DNA from: an uncultured Bacteroidota bacterium
Lineage (GTDB): Bacteria > Bacteroidota > Bacteroidia > Chitinophagales > Chitinophagaceae
Direction: 5' to 3'
Length of the DNA stretch: 45,561 nt
NCBI GenBank assembly: GCA_946479615.1
Contig: CAMLGR010000018.1
Location: 1-45,561 of the forward strand
Shown: positions 7,993-17,421 of the stretch, piece after piece
Layout of the letters: the number at the start of each line of letters is the position of its first letter
Numbering within the stretch: the first letter of the stretch is position 1
Translations under genes and position numbers: made by a program
Notes under the pieces: model-generated
Told to the model about the DNA's origin: nothing
Databases searched by the model: none
Seen by the model: the letters and a program-made list of their open reading frames with translations, nothing else

Positions 7993-9924
7993 TTATTTAA
8001 CAGGATTTGCTTTTGCAATTATGATATCAGGTTTTGGCGGTGTTTTCATTCCTGCACCAAGATAAAATCCCGGATGCGGCGGCTGGTTATAACTCACATT
8101 TTGCCAGGCAACGCTCAACCGGTATTGCGGGTCCTGCATAAGTGTAACAAACCTGTATGAAGTTGGGATAGTCGTTGTATAAATACGCAGTTCCTTATTG
8201 TCCGCTGTTCTCCAGATCACTTCTTCGCGCCAGTCGCCCAGAATATCTGCACTGAGGCAAGGCGTAGCTTTTGTGCCATTGTTCGAAACACAATCATCAG
8301 CCGTTAGCAGATTGATTGTCTCTTCTTCTTTCCATAACCATTTATCAATACGATTTTTATCCAGCAATTCACGGGTGAGATCACCATCCCACCAGATTAC
8401 AAAGTTGGTAGAAGAAGGTGTTTTTTCCGTGATCGTTTTACCATGTACATCCCGTAAGCCACCAGGCCCTCCCCAATTCTCCATTCCGTTGTGCAAAGGA
8501 TCGATATCAGCTGCAACACCACGGCCCACATCAACACCAGGTGCCAGGCTGAAAATGATCTCCCCGGTTCGTGCATCAAATTCGGCTACACCCGGTGTTT
8601 GTAAAGCAAGCGTTCTTTCTTCGCTTTCATGAATGCCGAATACTTCCAGCCCGGGTCTGTCGGGATCAAGATCGGCCAGGTGCAGGGCATCACCATGCCG
8701 CAAACCGGTCGTGTATAATCCTTTTCCATTATCATCCACTGTCATGGCGCCAATACAGATCTCATCTTTCCCATCATTGTCTACATCAGCCACACTTAAA
8801 CTATGATTACCCATACCGGAATATGGGTTCTTACTATCCTTTGTATCGAATAACCAGCGGTTGGTCAGTTTACCATTGCGCCAATCCCAGGCAGCTATTG
8901 CAGAACGTCCATACCAGCCACGCACATACACAGCACTGGGAAGTTTGCCATCGAGATAAGCCACACCTGCCGTGTAACGATCGGCCCGGCCGCCATTGTT
9001 ATCATTACCTCCATTGCCACCAATACCACCCCAGCCATCGAGCGGGTACCGGTCGGGGATGAATAATTCGCTTGCCAGCGCAGCGCCGGTATAGCCATCA
9101 AAAACAGTAATGTATTCCGGTCCATCTACGATCTTGCCATATTTGGGATCATCCTTTTTATAAGTGCGCCAATCTTTGCTTGAATCGCCAACCGGTTTTC
9201 CTTTTCCGTCAATAGTGGCATCAGCTGTTTTACAAATCATTTCCGCGCGGCCATCTCCATCATAATCGGCAACGAGGAATTGTGTGTAGGCAGCACCCGA
9301 ACGGATATTCTTTCCCAGGTTGATCCGCCATAATAAACGGCCATCTAATTTATACGCATCGAGAATTTGCGGACCGGTAAAACCGGGTTGTGGTGGATTC
9401 CGGGTATTGGATGGATCCCATTTTAAAATGATCTCATACTCGCCGTCACCATCCAGGTCACCGGTACTGGCATCATTAGCGCTGTATGTATATGCTTGTC
9501 CCATGATCTCTCCGCCAGCGGGTGGTTGAATGGGGATCGAAAGATATTGCCGGATCGATGAATGAGCGGGCAATGTATAGTTACCGCTGCCAGCCGGTTG
9601 TTCTTTGCCGGCAATAACCGGTCTTATTTCATAGTTGATGCTATCAGTGAATACAATATTGCTATCGGTAAAACAGGTGCTTGTTGTCAGCGGAGTTTTA
9701 TTCAGTTTATGATAAGCCGACCGGCCATCTTTCCGGTAAATATTAAAAGCGGTATTGCCGGCATCGGTAGCTAGTAATCTCCAACTGATAAAGACATGGG
9801 AAATATCGGAACGGACGGCAACAACACCGCGGTCGAGGTATTCCATCCGGCGCTGTGCGGTCAAATAAAAAGGAAAACAGATAACAATAAACAGCAGGCA
9901 GGCAAAAGTGTTTGTCTTTTTCAT
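7993..9924 (-). CDS. Rhamnogalacturonan lyase, polysaccharide lyase family 11
   Basis: Cleaves the rhamnose-galacturonate backbone of rhamnogalacturonan I by beta-elimination (YesW/YesX type). The 643-residue product has a signal peptide (MKKTNTFACLLFIVICFPFYLTAQ), an N-terminal fibronectin-like domain beginning MEYLDRGVVAVRS, and a beta-propeller with repeated calcium-binding-type loops such as DGDGEYEIILKWDP, DYDGDGRAEMICKTAD and DVDNDGKDEICIGAM. Conserved pieces of the family include GGIGGNGGNDNNGGRADRY and GDWREEVIWRTADNKELRIY. The start at 9924 is preferred over 9936 because it places the signal peptide at the N-terminus. It is transcribed together with the DUF6250 gene six bases downstream. 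No SusC/SusD pair lies nearby, so this is a small stand-alone pectin module. Confidence 0.93.
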   Translation of the reverse strand: MKKTNTFACLLFIVICFPFYLTAQRRMEYLDRGVVAVRSDISHVFISWRLLATDAGNTAFNIYRKDGRSAYHKLNKTPLTTSTCFTDSNIVFTDSINYEIRPVIAGKEQPAGSGNYTLPAHSSIRQYLSIPIQPPAGGEIMGQAYTYSANDASTGDLDGDGEYEIILKWDPSNTRNPPQPGFTGPQILDAYKLDGRLLWRINLGKNIRSGAAYTQFLVADYDGDGRAEMICKTADATIDGKGKPVGDSSKDWRTYKKDDPKYGKIVDGPEYITVFDGYTGAALASELFIPDRYPLDGWGGIGGNGGNDNNGGRADRYTAGVAYLDGKLPSAVYVRGWYGRSAIAAWDWRNGKLTNRWLFDTKDSKNPYSGMGNHSLSVADVDNDGKDEICIGAMTVDDNGKGLYTTGLRHGDALHLADLDPDRPGLEVFGIHESEERTLALQTPGVAEFDARTGEIIFSLAPGVDVGRGVAADIDPLHNGMENWGGPGGLRDVHGKTITEKTPSSTNFVIWWDGDLTRELLDKNRIDKWLWKEEETINLLTADDCVSNNGTKATPCLSADILGDWREEVIWRTADNKELRIYTTTIPTSYRFVTLMQDPQYRLSVAWQNVSYNQPPHPGFYLGAGMKTPPKPDIIIAKANPVK

Positions 9925-10002
9925 AGCAGCATACATTAAGTAAATACTGTACGAATGTAAACCGTGAAACTGTTGCGCGCATCCTGTGCCGGAGGGCCGT
10001 TG

Positions 10003-11022
10003 TTAATACTGGAAAAAGATCTCGGTAGCGCCGTACCCAAATCTTGAATCATACTGGTTGACGAAAGATTTGACCTCCCGTTTGAGCCGGAGAATATCAT
10101 GTATTTCATCGCGGAGCTTACCGGTGCCAACACCGTGTACCACGATCAATGATGGTTGGTGATGAGCCAGTGCCAGTTCATAGTATTTTTCAAATGTCCT
10201 GAGTTGCAGGCTGAGAATTTCATAATTATCCATGCTTTCCCAATCATCGGCCAACTTATCGGCATGAAGATCGATGATACTCCTGGCAGGCTCCAGGTGT
10301 CGCCTGGCTTCTTTTGCATTGTAAATTTTATACCCTTTTGCAGCCAGGATGCCTGTTTCTATTACATCTTCAACCGCCCTTTCGGGATACACATCAAATA
10401 GTTTATAGGAAAAAGTAGCTTCGTTTTTTTTCTTTAATTCTTCAATTCTTGTGAATAGCTGTTTGGGTTTCAGCTTTACCGAGGCTTCGTAATGTTCGGC
10501 TGATTTTTTATCAGGTTGTGCCAATGAAAAATCGAAATCAAAGGTTGGGTTATCATTAAGATCAGCGAAAAGAATATCATGGAGATAAAAATCATCAAAG
10601 GCATTGACCTGGTTCTTTAATTCAAAAGATGGTTTGCCAAAGAAGTTTTGTTTATAAATAAAATTATAAGGAGTGGCTGTCCGGTTGATCAGGTGCAGTT
10701 TCAATTCTTCCACCACATCATCTCCAAATTCATCGATGATCATGACCGGTAAAAAGCTAAGCCATACCCCGTCTGCCACTTTCGCAACCGGGTCAGGCTT
10801 CTCTTTTCGCAGGTCATCGATATATTTTTTCTCCTTTTTGGCAGGAAATAGTTTTTTCTCCGTAAACCGTTTGAAATAAGGAAAATCGATCTGGTCCATG
10901 TAAACAGGAAATTTTACTCCTTTTACATCCACCGTTACCATTTTATCATTAATGATATCGATGATCTGCCCTTCTTCGTTGGAGTGAAGTATAAGGATCG
11001 TATCGCCCACCTGGTATTTCAT
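10003..11022 (-). CDS. DUF2027 and Smr domain protein
   Basis: A 339-residue cytoplasmic protein. Residues 1-60 form a small basic beta domain (MKYQVGDTILILHSNEEGQI), and the middle is DUF2027, a beta-rich domain largely confined to Bacteroidota. The C-terminus is an Smr (MutS2-type) nuclease domain, with IIDLHADKL, the signature VVHGVGTGKLRDEIHDIL and the closing SRFGYGATEIFF. Smr domains nick DNA or cleave RNA, for example at collided ribosomes, through the LDxH and HGxG motifs; here IDLHAD and HGVGTG are present, so activity is plausible. The substrate is unknown. A TAnnTTTG box lies about 42 bases upstream of the start. Confidence 0.88.
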   Translation of the reverse strand: MKYQVGDTILILHSNEEGQIIDIINDKMVTVDVKGVKFPVYMDQIDFPYFKRFTEKKLFPAKKEKKYIDDLRKEKPDPVAKVADGVWLSFLPVMIIDEFGDDVVEELKLHLINRTATPYNFIYKQNFFGKPSFELKNQVNAFDDFYLHDILFADLNDNPTFDFDFSLAQPDKKSAEHYEASVKLKPKQLFTRIEELKKKNEATFSYKLFDVYPERAVEDVIETGILAAKGYKIYNAKEARRHLEPARSIIDLHADKLADDWESMDNYEILSLQLRTFEKYYELALAHHQPSLIVVHGVGTGKLRDEIHDILRLKREVKSFVNQYDSRFGYGATEIFFQY

Positions 11023-11063
11023 GATCCCACCCTCGTGTTCTGTACTTGTAAAAATTGCATGGG

Positions 11064-11071
11064 CAAATTTA
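11064..11071 (-). promoter_or_regulatory. -7 promoter box of DUF2027-Smr gene
   Basis: The minus strand reads TAAATTTG, an exact TAnnTTTG match 41 bases before the start codon. A purine-rich GAGGGTGGGA lies just before the ATG. Confidence 0.5.
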
Positions 11072-11110
11072 CTGAATCCCGGACGAAATTATTTTCCATT
11101 GTAGTAAACC

Positions 11111-11213
11111 CTATGTGTGTACTTCTATGTGACCTATGTGTCTATGTGGTGAGATTACGCCAGTCAGCTTTTACCACATAGACACATAGAAAACATAGAA
11201 AAGACACACATAG
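11111..11213. repeat. Intergenic palindrome with CTATGTGTCTATG words
   Basis: Arms 11111-11150 and 11173-11213 are inverted repeats around a 22-base loop. The inner 17 bases (CTATGTGTCTATGTGGT) and outer 10 bases (CTATGTGTGT) are exact complements, with drift between them. Each arm is a string of CTATGT words. It starts three bases after the stop codon of the APC permease gene. Confidence 0.9.
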
Positions 11214-11216
11214 AAT

Positions 11217-13133
11217 TTATACTGATTGTGCCAGTTTGCTGTGTTGCCGCCCATAGAAGAAGTACACAATGAGCCCGATCACCAGCCAGATCAGGAAGCG
11301 ATACCAGTTGGTATGACTTTCCTGCGCCATCAGGTAAAAGCAACTGATTAATCCCAATACCGGTATCAATGAATAGTTTCTCATGAATGCAAAAATGGTC
11401 ACTACGATTGCCACGATCAGGAAAAGCCATTGAGGAAGATTGGGCAGGAAAGAATCTGTACCGGTGTAATAGAGTACTTTATCCGGCAAACCCGTTTTCC
11501 GTATCATCGGTCGATAAGAAGTGCTGTAGCTGCTGTCGAGATACATTTTCAGACTGCTGCCATATTGCTGAAACCCATCGGCATCCAATACCTGTAGTTT
11601 TTCTTTTAGTGCAAATGTATCTGCGCCGAGCCTTTTATATAATTCTTCCTGGGCAACAAGTGTCTTATTCTGAAAAAATTCTTTGGTACTTTCTTTATTG
11701 TATTTCCAGGTAAGTAAACAGGCGAGTACAAAAAGCAGGGGCAATATGAATTTGGAATTGATATAGGGCACCCTGAATTTACTCACAGGTCTGTCCGGTT
11801 GTTTTTGTAATACCAGTATGCCTCCGCATACGAGGACAAATGCAAACAAAGTACCGATACTTGTTAGCGCCAGTACTACATTCAGATTCAGGAATAAGGC
11901 AGGTATAGCCACTACGCAACCGGTAAGAATGGTAGAGAAAGAAGGTGTTCCGTATTTCGGATGAATGCGGGAGAATATTTTAGGTAATAATCCATCACGG
12001 CTCATGCTCATCCAGATCCTTGGTTGTCCCAACTGGAATACGAGCAATACACTGGCTGTTGCAACAATCGCACTGATCGCAATGATACCCGAAATAAATT
12101 TCAATCCTCTTGCATCGAATACCATCGCCAGCGGATCGCCTACATTCAATCTTTTATAACTGATCATACCGGTCAGCACCAATGCGATCAATACATACAA
12201 TACCGTACAAATGATCAACGAGTAGATCATTCCCTTGGGTAGATCGCGCTGCGCATCTTTACATTCCTCTGCGGTGGTTGATATGGCATCGAATCCTATA
12301 TATGCGAAGAATACGGCGGATACACCTTTCAGTATTCCTCCTAAACCGGTTGGTGTAAAAGGTGTCCAGTTATCCGGGTGTACATAATATGAACCCAATA
12401 CGATCACAAAAAAGATAACGATCAGTTTCAGTCCGACCATGATATTGCTGGCCGTTCTGGATTCCTTGATCCCTACAAAAACCACATAGGTGATCAGGGC
12501 TACGATCATCAGTGCCGGCAGGTCCATGATCAAATGAAGACCGAATAATTGAGGAGCTTGTGACCAAGCATCGTGTTGAGACAGCAGTGCGGGATCGATA
12601 TCTTTTAACGTTGTGCCCTGCGATAGCAGATCAGTTACCGAATTAAACCCGGAATGAGCCGTTACATAATCCATCGATAGCCAGTCCGGGATATGCATAC
12701 CGGCTTTATCGAGCAGGTGCGTAAAATAATCGCTCCAGGAAATCGCGACAGCGATATTGCCGATCGCATATTCCATTAGTAAATCCCAGCCAATGATCCA
12801 GGCAAAGATTTCTCCGAAAGCAACATAAGAGTAAGTATAAGCGCTTCCTGAAACAGGAACTGTAGAAGCAAATTCAGCATAACACAAAGCAGCAAATCCA
12901 CAGGCAATGGCCGTAAAAATGTAAAGGAATACTACTCCCGGCCCCCCATCATGCGAAGCTTTCCCTATGCTGCTGAAGATACCGGCACCGATAACGGCAG
13001 CAATACCAAGCGCGGTCAGGTCCTTTACTCCCAATACTTTTTTCAGACCTCCGCCATGACCATCACCATATCCCTTTTCAGCATCACGGAGAATATTTGT
13101 AATTGATTTCTTCCTGAACAATGAATTTGCCAT
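11217..13133 (-). CDS. APC-family amino acid permease
   Basis: A 638-residue inner-membrane transporter of the amino acid-polyamine-organocation superfamily, closest in appearance to the cationic amino acid (CAT/YfnA) branch. Conserved helix 1 is TALGIAAVIGAGIFSSIGKA with the substrate-binding GAGIF, followed by the helix 2 to 3 region GFAALCYAEFASTVPVSGSA and the later VFFAYIGFDAISTTAEECKD. About 12 to 14 hydrophobic segments are visible. An extra loop of about 100 residues (from WKYNKESTKEFFQN to KVLYYTGTDSFLPNLP), predicted extracytoplasmic, lies between the last membrane pairs and is longer than in most relatives. It likely imports basic amino acids with protons; specificity is inferred. 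It is monocistronic, bounded by palindromes on both sides. Confidence 0.9.
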   Translation of the reverse strand: MANSLFRKKSITNILRDAEKGYGDGHGGGLKKVLGVKDLTALGIAAVIGAGIFSSIGKASHDGGPGVVFLYIFTAIACGFAALCYAEFASTVPVSGSAYTYSYVAFGEIFAWIIGWDLLMEYAIGNIAVAISWSDYFTHLLDKAGMHIPDWLSMDYVTAHSGFNSVTDLLSQGTTLKDIDPALLSQHDAWSQAPQLFGLHLIMDLPALMIVALITYVVFVGIKESRTASNIMVGLKLIVIFFVIVLGSYYVHPDNWTPFTPTGLGGILKGVSAVFFAYIGFDAISTTAEECKDAQRDLPKGMIYSLIICTVLYVLIALVLTGMISYKRLNVGDPLAMVFDARGLKFISGIIAISAIVATASVLLVFQLGQPRIWMSMSRDGLLPKIFSRIHPKYGTPSFSTILTGCVVAIPALFLNLNVVLALTSIGTLFAFVLVCGGILVLQKQPDRPVSKFRVPYINSKFILPLLFVLACLLTWKYNKESTKEFFQNKTLVAQEELYKRLGADTFALKEKLQVLDADGFQQYGSSLKMYLDSSYSTSYRPMIRKTGLPDKVLYYTGTDSFLPNLPQWLFLIVAIVVTIFAFMRNYSLIPVLGLISCFYLMAQESHTNWYRFLIWLVIGLIVYFFYGRQHSKLAQSV

Positions 13134-13189
13134 CAGCCGGTTGGTTTATTATTCAAAATAGGAAAAAAATGAATACCAATGATAAAATG

Positions 13190-13263
13190 TGGTTTCAGGT
13201 GTCAATTCATAATTCATAACTCATAATTATGAATTATGAGTTATGAATTGACACCCAAAACCA
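13190..13263. repeat. Loop-less palindrome with TTCATAA words
   Basis: A 74-bp inverted repeat with 37-bp arms, four mismatches and no loop, centred between 13226 and 13227. The core arm is ATTCATAATTCATAACTCAT. It extends outward through GGTGTC/GACACC and GGTTT/AAACC. It lies two bases downstream of the prenyl transferase stop codon, between that gene and the start of the permease gene. Confidence 0.92.
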
Positions 13264-13265
13264 TA

Positions 13266-14231
13266 CTAATGCTCTCTTTTTATCAGGTAATAAGCCAGTT
13301 CCTTTAATGCTTCTTTTCTCCGGGATAGAACGGCAATGTCTTCCAGGTGGGACAGGGCTTCATCGAGGTATTTGTTTTTTAACTGCAAGGCCCATTCATC
13401 CACACCACAATCGCGGAAAAGCTGCAATGTCCGGTCGATCTTATCATTGCCTGTTACAGCCAGTAATGTATTCAATTCTTTTTTTTGTGCAGCAGAAGCC
13501 GTTTCGCGGGCATGGATAAAGAGAAACGTTTTTTTATTGGCAAGAATATCACCTCCTACCTGTTTACCAAACTTCGAAGGATCGCCAAATGCATCGAGGT
13601 AATCATCCTGCACCTGGAAGGCCAGCCCCAGCTTTTTACCAAATTCATATAGCAGGTTTTGATTTCTTTCACCGGCGCCACCGAGCAAAGAACCTACCTG
13701 TAAGCTCGCTGCCAATGATACCGATGTTTTCAATTCGATCATCCGCAGGTAATCATTCAGTTTTACATCGTCGATCTTTTCATAATCCATGTCCAACTGC
13801 TGACCTTCGCAAACTTCGATAGCGGTTTTATTAAAGAGATGTAATATTTTTTGCAAATAGGAACCGTTGATCTTGTTCAGGTAATCATAAGCTTTTACCA
13901 GCATCACATCACCGGCGAGTAAAGCAGTATTCTCGCCATAGCGGGTATGTACGGTCTCTACACCACGACGTAAGGGTGCTTTGTCCATGATATCATCATG
14001 TATCAGCGTAAAATTGTGAAAGAGTTCAATGGCAGTAGCGGCATGCCAGGCATCAGGGTTGATCTCGTCAAACAACTCATTTCCCATCAGGCAAAGCACG
14101 GGACGCACACGTTTGCCGCCCATTTTTAAAAAGTAAACATTCGGCCCATACAAAGTAGCCGGCTGTGCAGGGAAATGCGGCTGGTTAAAATAATTCGCAA
14201 ACTGCTCTGCTAACTGTTCAAAAGACTGCAT
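13266..14231 (-). CDS. Polyprenyl (geranylgeranyl-type) diphosphate synthase
   Basis: A trans-prenyltransferase that condenses isopentenyl diphosphate with allylic diphosphates to give linear isoprenoids. It is 321 residues, normal length. It carries GGKRVRP (38-44), the first aspartate-rich motif DDIMD (79-83) followed by RRG, and the second motif QVQDDYLDAFG. The residue five positions before the first motif is Phe74, as I recall for archaeal geranylgeranyl diphosphate synthase, and there is no insertion in the motif. A C20 rather than C40 product is therefore plausible, but product length is inferred. It would supply quinone or carotenoid precursors. Its stop codon lies beside the 13190-13263 palindrome. 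Confidence 0.92.
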   Translation of the reverse strand: MQSFEQLAEQFANYFNQPHFPAQPATLYGPNVYFLKMGGKRVRPVLCLMGNELFDEINPDAWHAATAIELFHNFTLIHDDIMDKAPLRRGVETVHTRYGENTALLAGDVMLVKAYDYLNKINGSYLQKILHLFNKTAIEVCEGQQLDMDYEKIDDVKLNDYLRMIELKTSVSLAASLQVGSLLGGAGERNQNLLYEFGKKLGLAFQVQDDYLDAFGDPSKFGKQVGGDILANKKTFLFIHARETASAAQKKELNTLLAVTGNDKIDRTLQLFRDCGVDEWALQLKNKYLDEALSHLEDIAVLSRRKEALKELAYYLIKREH

Positions 14232-14241
14232 ATGGTATGGT

Positions 14242-14321
14242 CGGGTATTAGGTGTTAGGTTTTAAGTGTTAGGTTTTAGGTGTTAAGTGATTGCCCACAC
14301 CCAACATCTAAAACTTAACGC
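14242..14321. repeat. Intergenic palindrome with TTAGGTGT words
   Basis: Tandem imperfect words (ATTAGGTGTTAGGTTTTAAG repeated with drift) run from 14247 to 14289. The last copy pairs with CACACCCAACATCTAAAAC at 14295-14321 across a six-base loop. It sits between the rnr stop and the start of the prenyl transferase gene. The one-armed element near 41651-41690 uses the same words. Confidence 0.8.
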
Positions 14322-14329
14322 CAGTAAGA

Positions 14330-16339
14330 TTAGTTTTTCGCGCCCTTGCTTTTCTTCTTCGCCCGCACTTTATCATCTTTTTCGGAATCACTCATTACCC
14401 AATCATAGTCAAGCTGGCGCTTGGCCAGGTTGGCGGCTATGACTTTAATGGTGACCTTATCTCCCATCCTGAATTTTTTGCCGCTGCGCATACCTACCAG
14501 GCAATAATCGGATTCAACATGCCTGAATTCATCGTACTCCAGCAAGGTGTTCACGCTGACAAGTCCCTCGCATTTGTGCTCCACGGTTTCTACCCAGAAT
14601 CCAAAACTGGCAACACCGCTGATCACACCTGCAAATTCTTCTCCCACAAAATTGCGCATGTATTGTACCTGTTTATATTTATTCGCTGCTCTTTCTGCTT
14701 CCATAGCAGCCCTTTCACGGTCACTGCTGTGTTTGCATTTATCTTCCAGTTTTTTATCAGGATGAACATTGTTATCGAGTACTTCCTGTAAAATACGGTG
14801 CACCATGACATCGGGATAACGACGGATCGGCGAGGTGAAATGACAGTAGTATTGAAATCCTAACCCATAGTGACCCAGGTTTTCTGTTGTATACTTGGCC
14901 TTTGCCATCGTACGTATGCCTAACTGTTCCAGTACATGCTGCTCCGGTTTTCCCTGTGCATCTTTTAATAGCTGGTTGAAAGATGCTGCTATTGCTTCGG
15001 GCGATGAAGAATCGAACTTATGACCGAACTTATTGGCGAAAGCGATAAATGGTAATAATTTTTCTTCATCGGGTGTATCATGTATACGGTATGGAAAAGG
15101 AACCTGTTTGCCTTTTACCTTTACCTTCGATACATTCTCGGCTACATACCTGTTGGCGAGCAGCATAAATTCTTCCACCAACTGGTGCGATTCCTTGCTT
15201 TCTTTGATCATGATACCGATCGGGTCTCCTTTTTCATCCAGTTTAAAACGGACTTCCTGCGATGAAAAATTGATCGCACCTTTGTTGATCCTTCTTTTCC
15301 GCATCTTCTGCGCCAGGTCATTCAGCAGCAGGATCACTCCGGCATGATCGCCTTCTTTTTTCTCAATGATATCCTGTGCTTCTTCATAGGTGAACCGCCG
15401 GTCGGAATGCATCACCGTTCTGCCCAGCCAGTATTGTTTTACTTCTGCTTTGGGCGTCATCTGAAAGATAGCAGAGAATGTAAGTTTATCTTCATTCGGC
15501 CGCAATGAACACAATACATTGGATATATGTTCGGGTAACATGGGGTTCACCCTGTCCGGCAGGTAAACGGATGTTGCTTTCTGATAAGCAGCTTTGTCCA
15601 ATGCTGTATCTGGCTCTACATAATGACTGACATCGGCAATATGGATCCCGATCTCGTAAAGCCCGTTCTTTAATTCCCGGAAAGAGATCGCATCATCAAA
15701 ATCTTTAGCATCAACCGGATCGATCGTAAATGTGAGTATATCCCGTATATCTTTTCGCTTCTTTATTTCATCAGCGGAGATCGTATCAGGAATGCGCGCA
15801 GCTACTTCCAGTGCATCATCAGGAAATTCGAGCGGGAATCCGTACTCCAGTAATATTTCCTTCATCGCAGCATCGTTACTGTTCTCCGCATCGAGTACGC
15901 TTACGACTTCTCCGACAGGACGTTTATCGCCACCATCCCATTTCAGCAGGCGGGCTACTACCCTGTCCTTATCCTTTGCCTTGTTGATATTGGTAAGAGG
16001 AATAAAGAAATCAGGCATCGGTTTGTCGCCATCTGCTATAAAAAAGGCAAAGGTTTCATTCATTTGAATATGCCCGATAAACTCGGTGCGTTTTCTTTGC
16101 AGGACTTCGACGACCTCCCCCTGTAACCTTCTGCCACCGCCATCTTTTACTTTTACAATTACGGTATCGCCGTGCATACCGGTATTGAAATCATTAGGCC
16201 TGATCAGGATATCCGTCTCCATATCGGGTACTACCACGAAGCCCATTCCTGATCTTGTAATGTCGAGGGTGCCCTTGAATGTTTTACCCGACGACGGTGA
16301 ATGTTTATGTTTTTTCTTAGTTGAATTTTTTCTTCCCAT
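14330..16339 (-). CDS. rnr: Ribonuclease R
   Basis: A processive 3'-5' exoribonuclease of the RNB family that degrades structured RNA and acts in rRNA and mRNA quality control. It is 669 residues. A Lys-rich N-terminus is followed by cold-shock domains (FKGTLDITRSGMGFVVVPDM), then the RNB catalytic domain with the magnesium-binding motif DPVDAKDFDDAISF (about residues 207-220) and GLGFQYYCHFTSPIRRYPDV. A C-terminal S1 domain (FAGVISGVASFGFWVETVEH) and a basic tail complete it. It starts two bases after the lpxK stop and is the last gene of fau1-lpxK-rnr. The N-terminal helix-turn-helix extension of enterobacterial RNase R is absent, as usual in this phylum. Confidence 0.96.
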   Translation of the reverse strand: MGRKNSTKKKHKHSPSSGKTFKGTLDITRSGMGFVVVPDMETDILIRPNDFNTGMHGDTVIVKVKDGGGRRLQGEVVEVLQRKRTEFIGHIQMNETFAFFIADGDKPMPDFFIPLTNINKAKDKDRVVARLLKWDGGDKRPVGEVVSVLDAENSNDAAMKEILLEYGFPLEFPDDALEVAARIPDTISADEIKKRKDIRDILTFTIDPVDAKDFDDAISFRELKNGLYEIGIHIADVSHYVEPDTALDKAAYQKATSVYLPDRVNPMLPEHISNVLCSLRPNEDKLTFSAIFQMTPKAEVKQYWLGRTVMHSDRRFTYEEAQDIIEKKEGDHAGVILLLNDLAQKMRKRRINKGAINFSSQEVRFKLDEKGDPIGIMIKESKESHQLVEEFMLLANRYVAENVSKVKVKGKQVPFPYRIHDTPDEEKLLPFIAFANKFGHKFDSSSPEAIAASFNQLLKDAQGKPEQHVLEQLGIRTMAKAKYTTENLGHYGLGFQYYCHFTSPIRRYPDVMVHRILQEVLDNNVHPDKKLEDKCKHSSDRERAAMEAERAANKYKQVQYMRNFVGEEFAGVISGVASFGFWVETVEHKCEGLVSVNTLLEYDEFRHVESDYCLVGMRSGKKFRMGDKVTIKVIAANLAKRQLDYDWVMSDSEKDDKVRAKKKSKGAKN

Positions 16340-16341
16340 AC

Positions 16342-17421
16342 TTAGTTTTTTCCATGTTGATTAAAATCCCTGATAAAGCTGATCACCCTTGTGTCAAACT
16401 GTCTTTCTTCTCCAAATAAAAAATCATGCCTGACAGGGATCACGTATAAGGGCCAATCTTTTATTTCCTGGCTGAACTTGACCAGTCTTACCGCATCTTT
16501 TTCCGTAGTAAGAATGATCTTGTTCTTTGTTTCCAGCGCATCAAATTTTTTACGGATATCTTTTACATCGTCAATACTGAAAATATGATGATCCGAATAT
16601 TGAAGCAACTGGTATTCTTTGCTGTTATTCTCCAGCCAATCTTTAAGCGGTTTAGGATTGGCAATGCCTGATACCAATAATACTTCGGTGTCAGGAGTTA
16701 ATGTATAACCTGATTTATTCACCAGTTGATACAGCTCACCATACTGTATAGCGGTGAAAAAAACCTGTTGTCCTTTTACGGGGTCAATCTCTGTTATGAT
16801 AGCCTGCTTTTCATTATCATCCAGGTCAGGTCTGCATTTGGTGACAATGATGATATTTGCCCGTTTATATTGCGAGCGAAGATCGCGAAGATCACCCGTA
16901 GGTAAATAAAAATCACGGGTGAAAAGATTACTGTAATCGGTGAGCAGGATATTCAGCCCTGCCTGTATGGTCCGGTGCTGAAAAGCATCGTCGAGGATGA
17001 TCACTTCTGTGTCCGGCTTATCATGCAATAATTGGGGAATGGCTTCCAGGCGGGCTTCTCCGACCGCCACCGGTATTTCCGGGAACTTCAGGTGAAACTG
17101 CATCGGCTCATCGCCGATCTCCAGTGCTGTGCTGGTAGCGTTGGCAAGGGCATATCCTCTTGTTTTGCGTTTATACCCCCGGCTCAGGGTGGCTGGCCTG
17201 AATTGCTGCTGCAGCAGGCGTAGCAGGTATTCCACCATGGGTGACTTGCCGGTACCGCCTATAGACAGGTTACCTATGCAGATGATGGGTAATCCAAAAG
17301 AGGCCGAAGGGAAGATCTTTTTATCGAACAGCCAGTTACGGATGGCAATGACCAACCAGTATAACAGCGCGAATGGCAGTAAAAGAATCCGGAAAGATCT
17401 CAGAAAAAAATTAGAAAACAT
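16342..17421 (-). CDS. lpxK: Tetraacyldisaccharide 4'-kinase
   Basis: Phosphorylates the 4' position of the lipid A precursor at the inner membrane, the sixth step of the lipid A pathway. The 359-residue protein has an N-terminal membrane-associating helix (FRILLLPFALLYWLVIAI), the Walker A motif NLSIGGTGKSPMVEYLL (GGTGKSP at 55-61), LSRGYKRKTRGYA, and the family motif EVIILDDAFQHR containing the catalytic DDxFQHR. Its start overlaps the end of the fau1 gene by 11 bases and rnr follows after two bases, so the three are translationally coupled or at least cotranscribed. Its presence shows an outer membrane with lipid A. Confidence 0.96.
   Translation of the reverse strand: MFSNFFLRSFRILLLPFALLYWLVIAIRNWLFDKKIFPSASFGLPIICIGNLSIGGTGKSPMVEYLLRLLQQQFRPATLSRGYKRKTRGYALANATSTALEIGDEPMQFHLKFPEIPVAVGEARLEAIPQLLHDKPDTEVIILDDAFQHRTIQAGLNILLTDYSNLFTRDFYLPTGDLRDLRSQYKRANIIIVTKCRPDLDDNEKQAIITEIDPVKGQQVFFTAIQYGELYQLVNKSGYTLTPDTEVLLVSGIANPKPLKDWLENNSKEYQLLQYSDHHIFSIDDVKDIRKKFDALETKNKIILTTEKDAVRLVKFSQEIKDWPLYVIPVRHDFLFGEERQFDTRVISFIRDFNQHGKN

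Noticed and set aside
8571..9062. 163-codon frame on the plus strand over the PL11 gene
   Set aside because: It is an antisense shadow of the lyase with a His/Tyr-rich composition typical of such frames.
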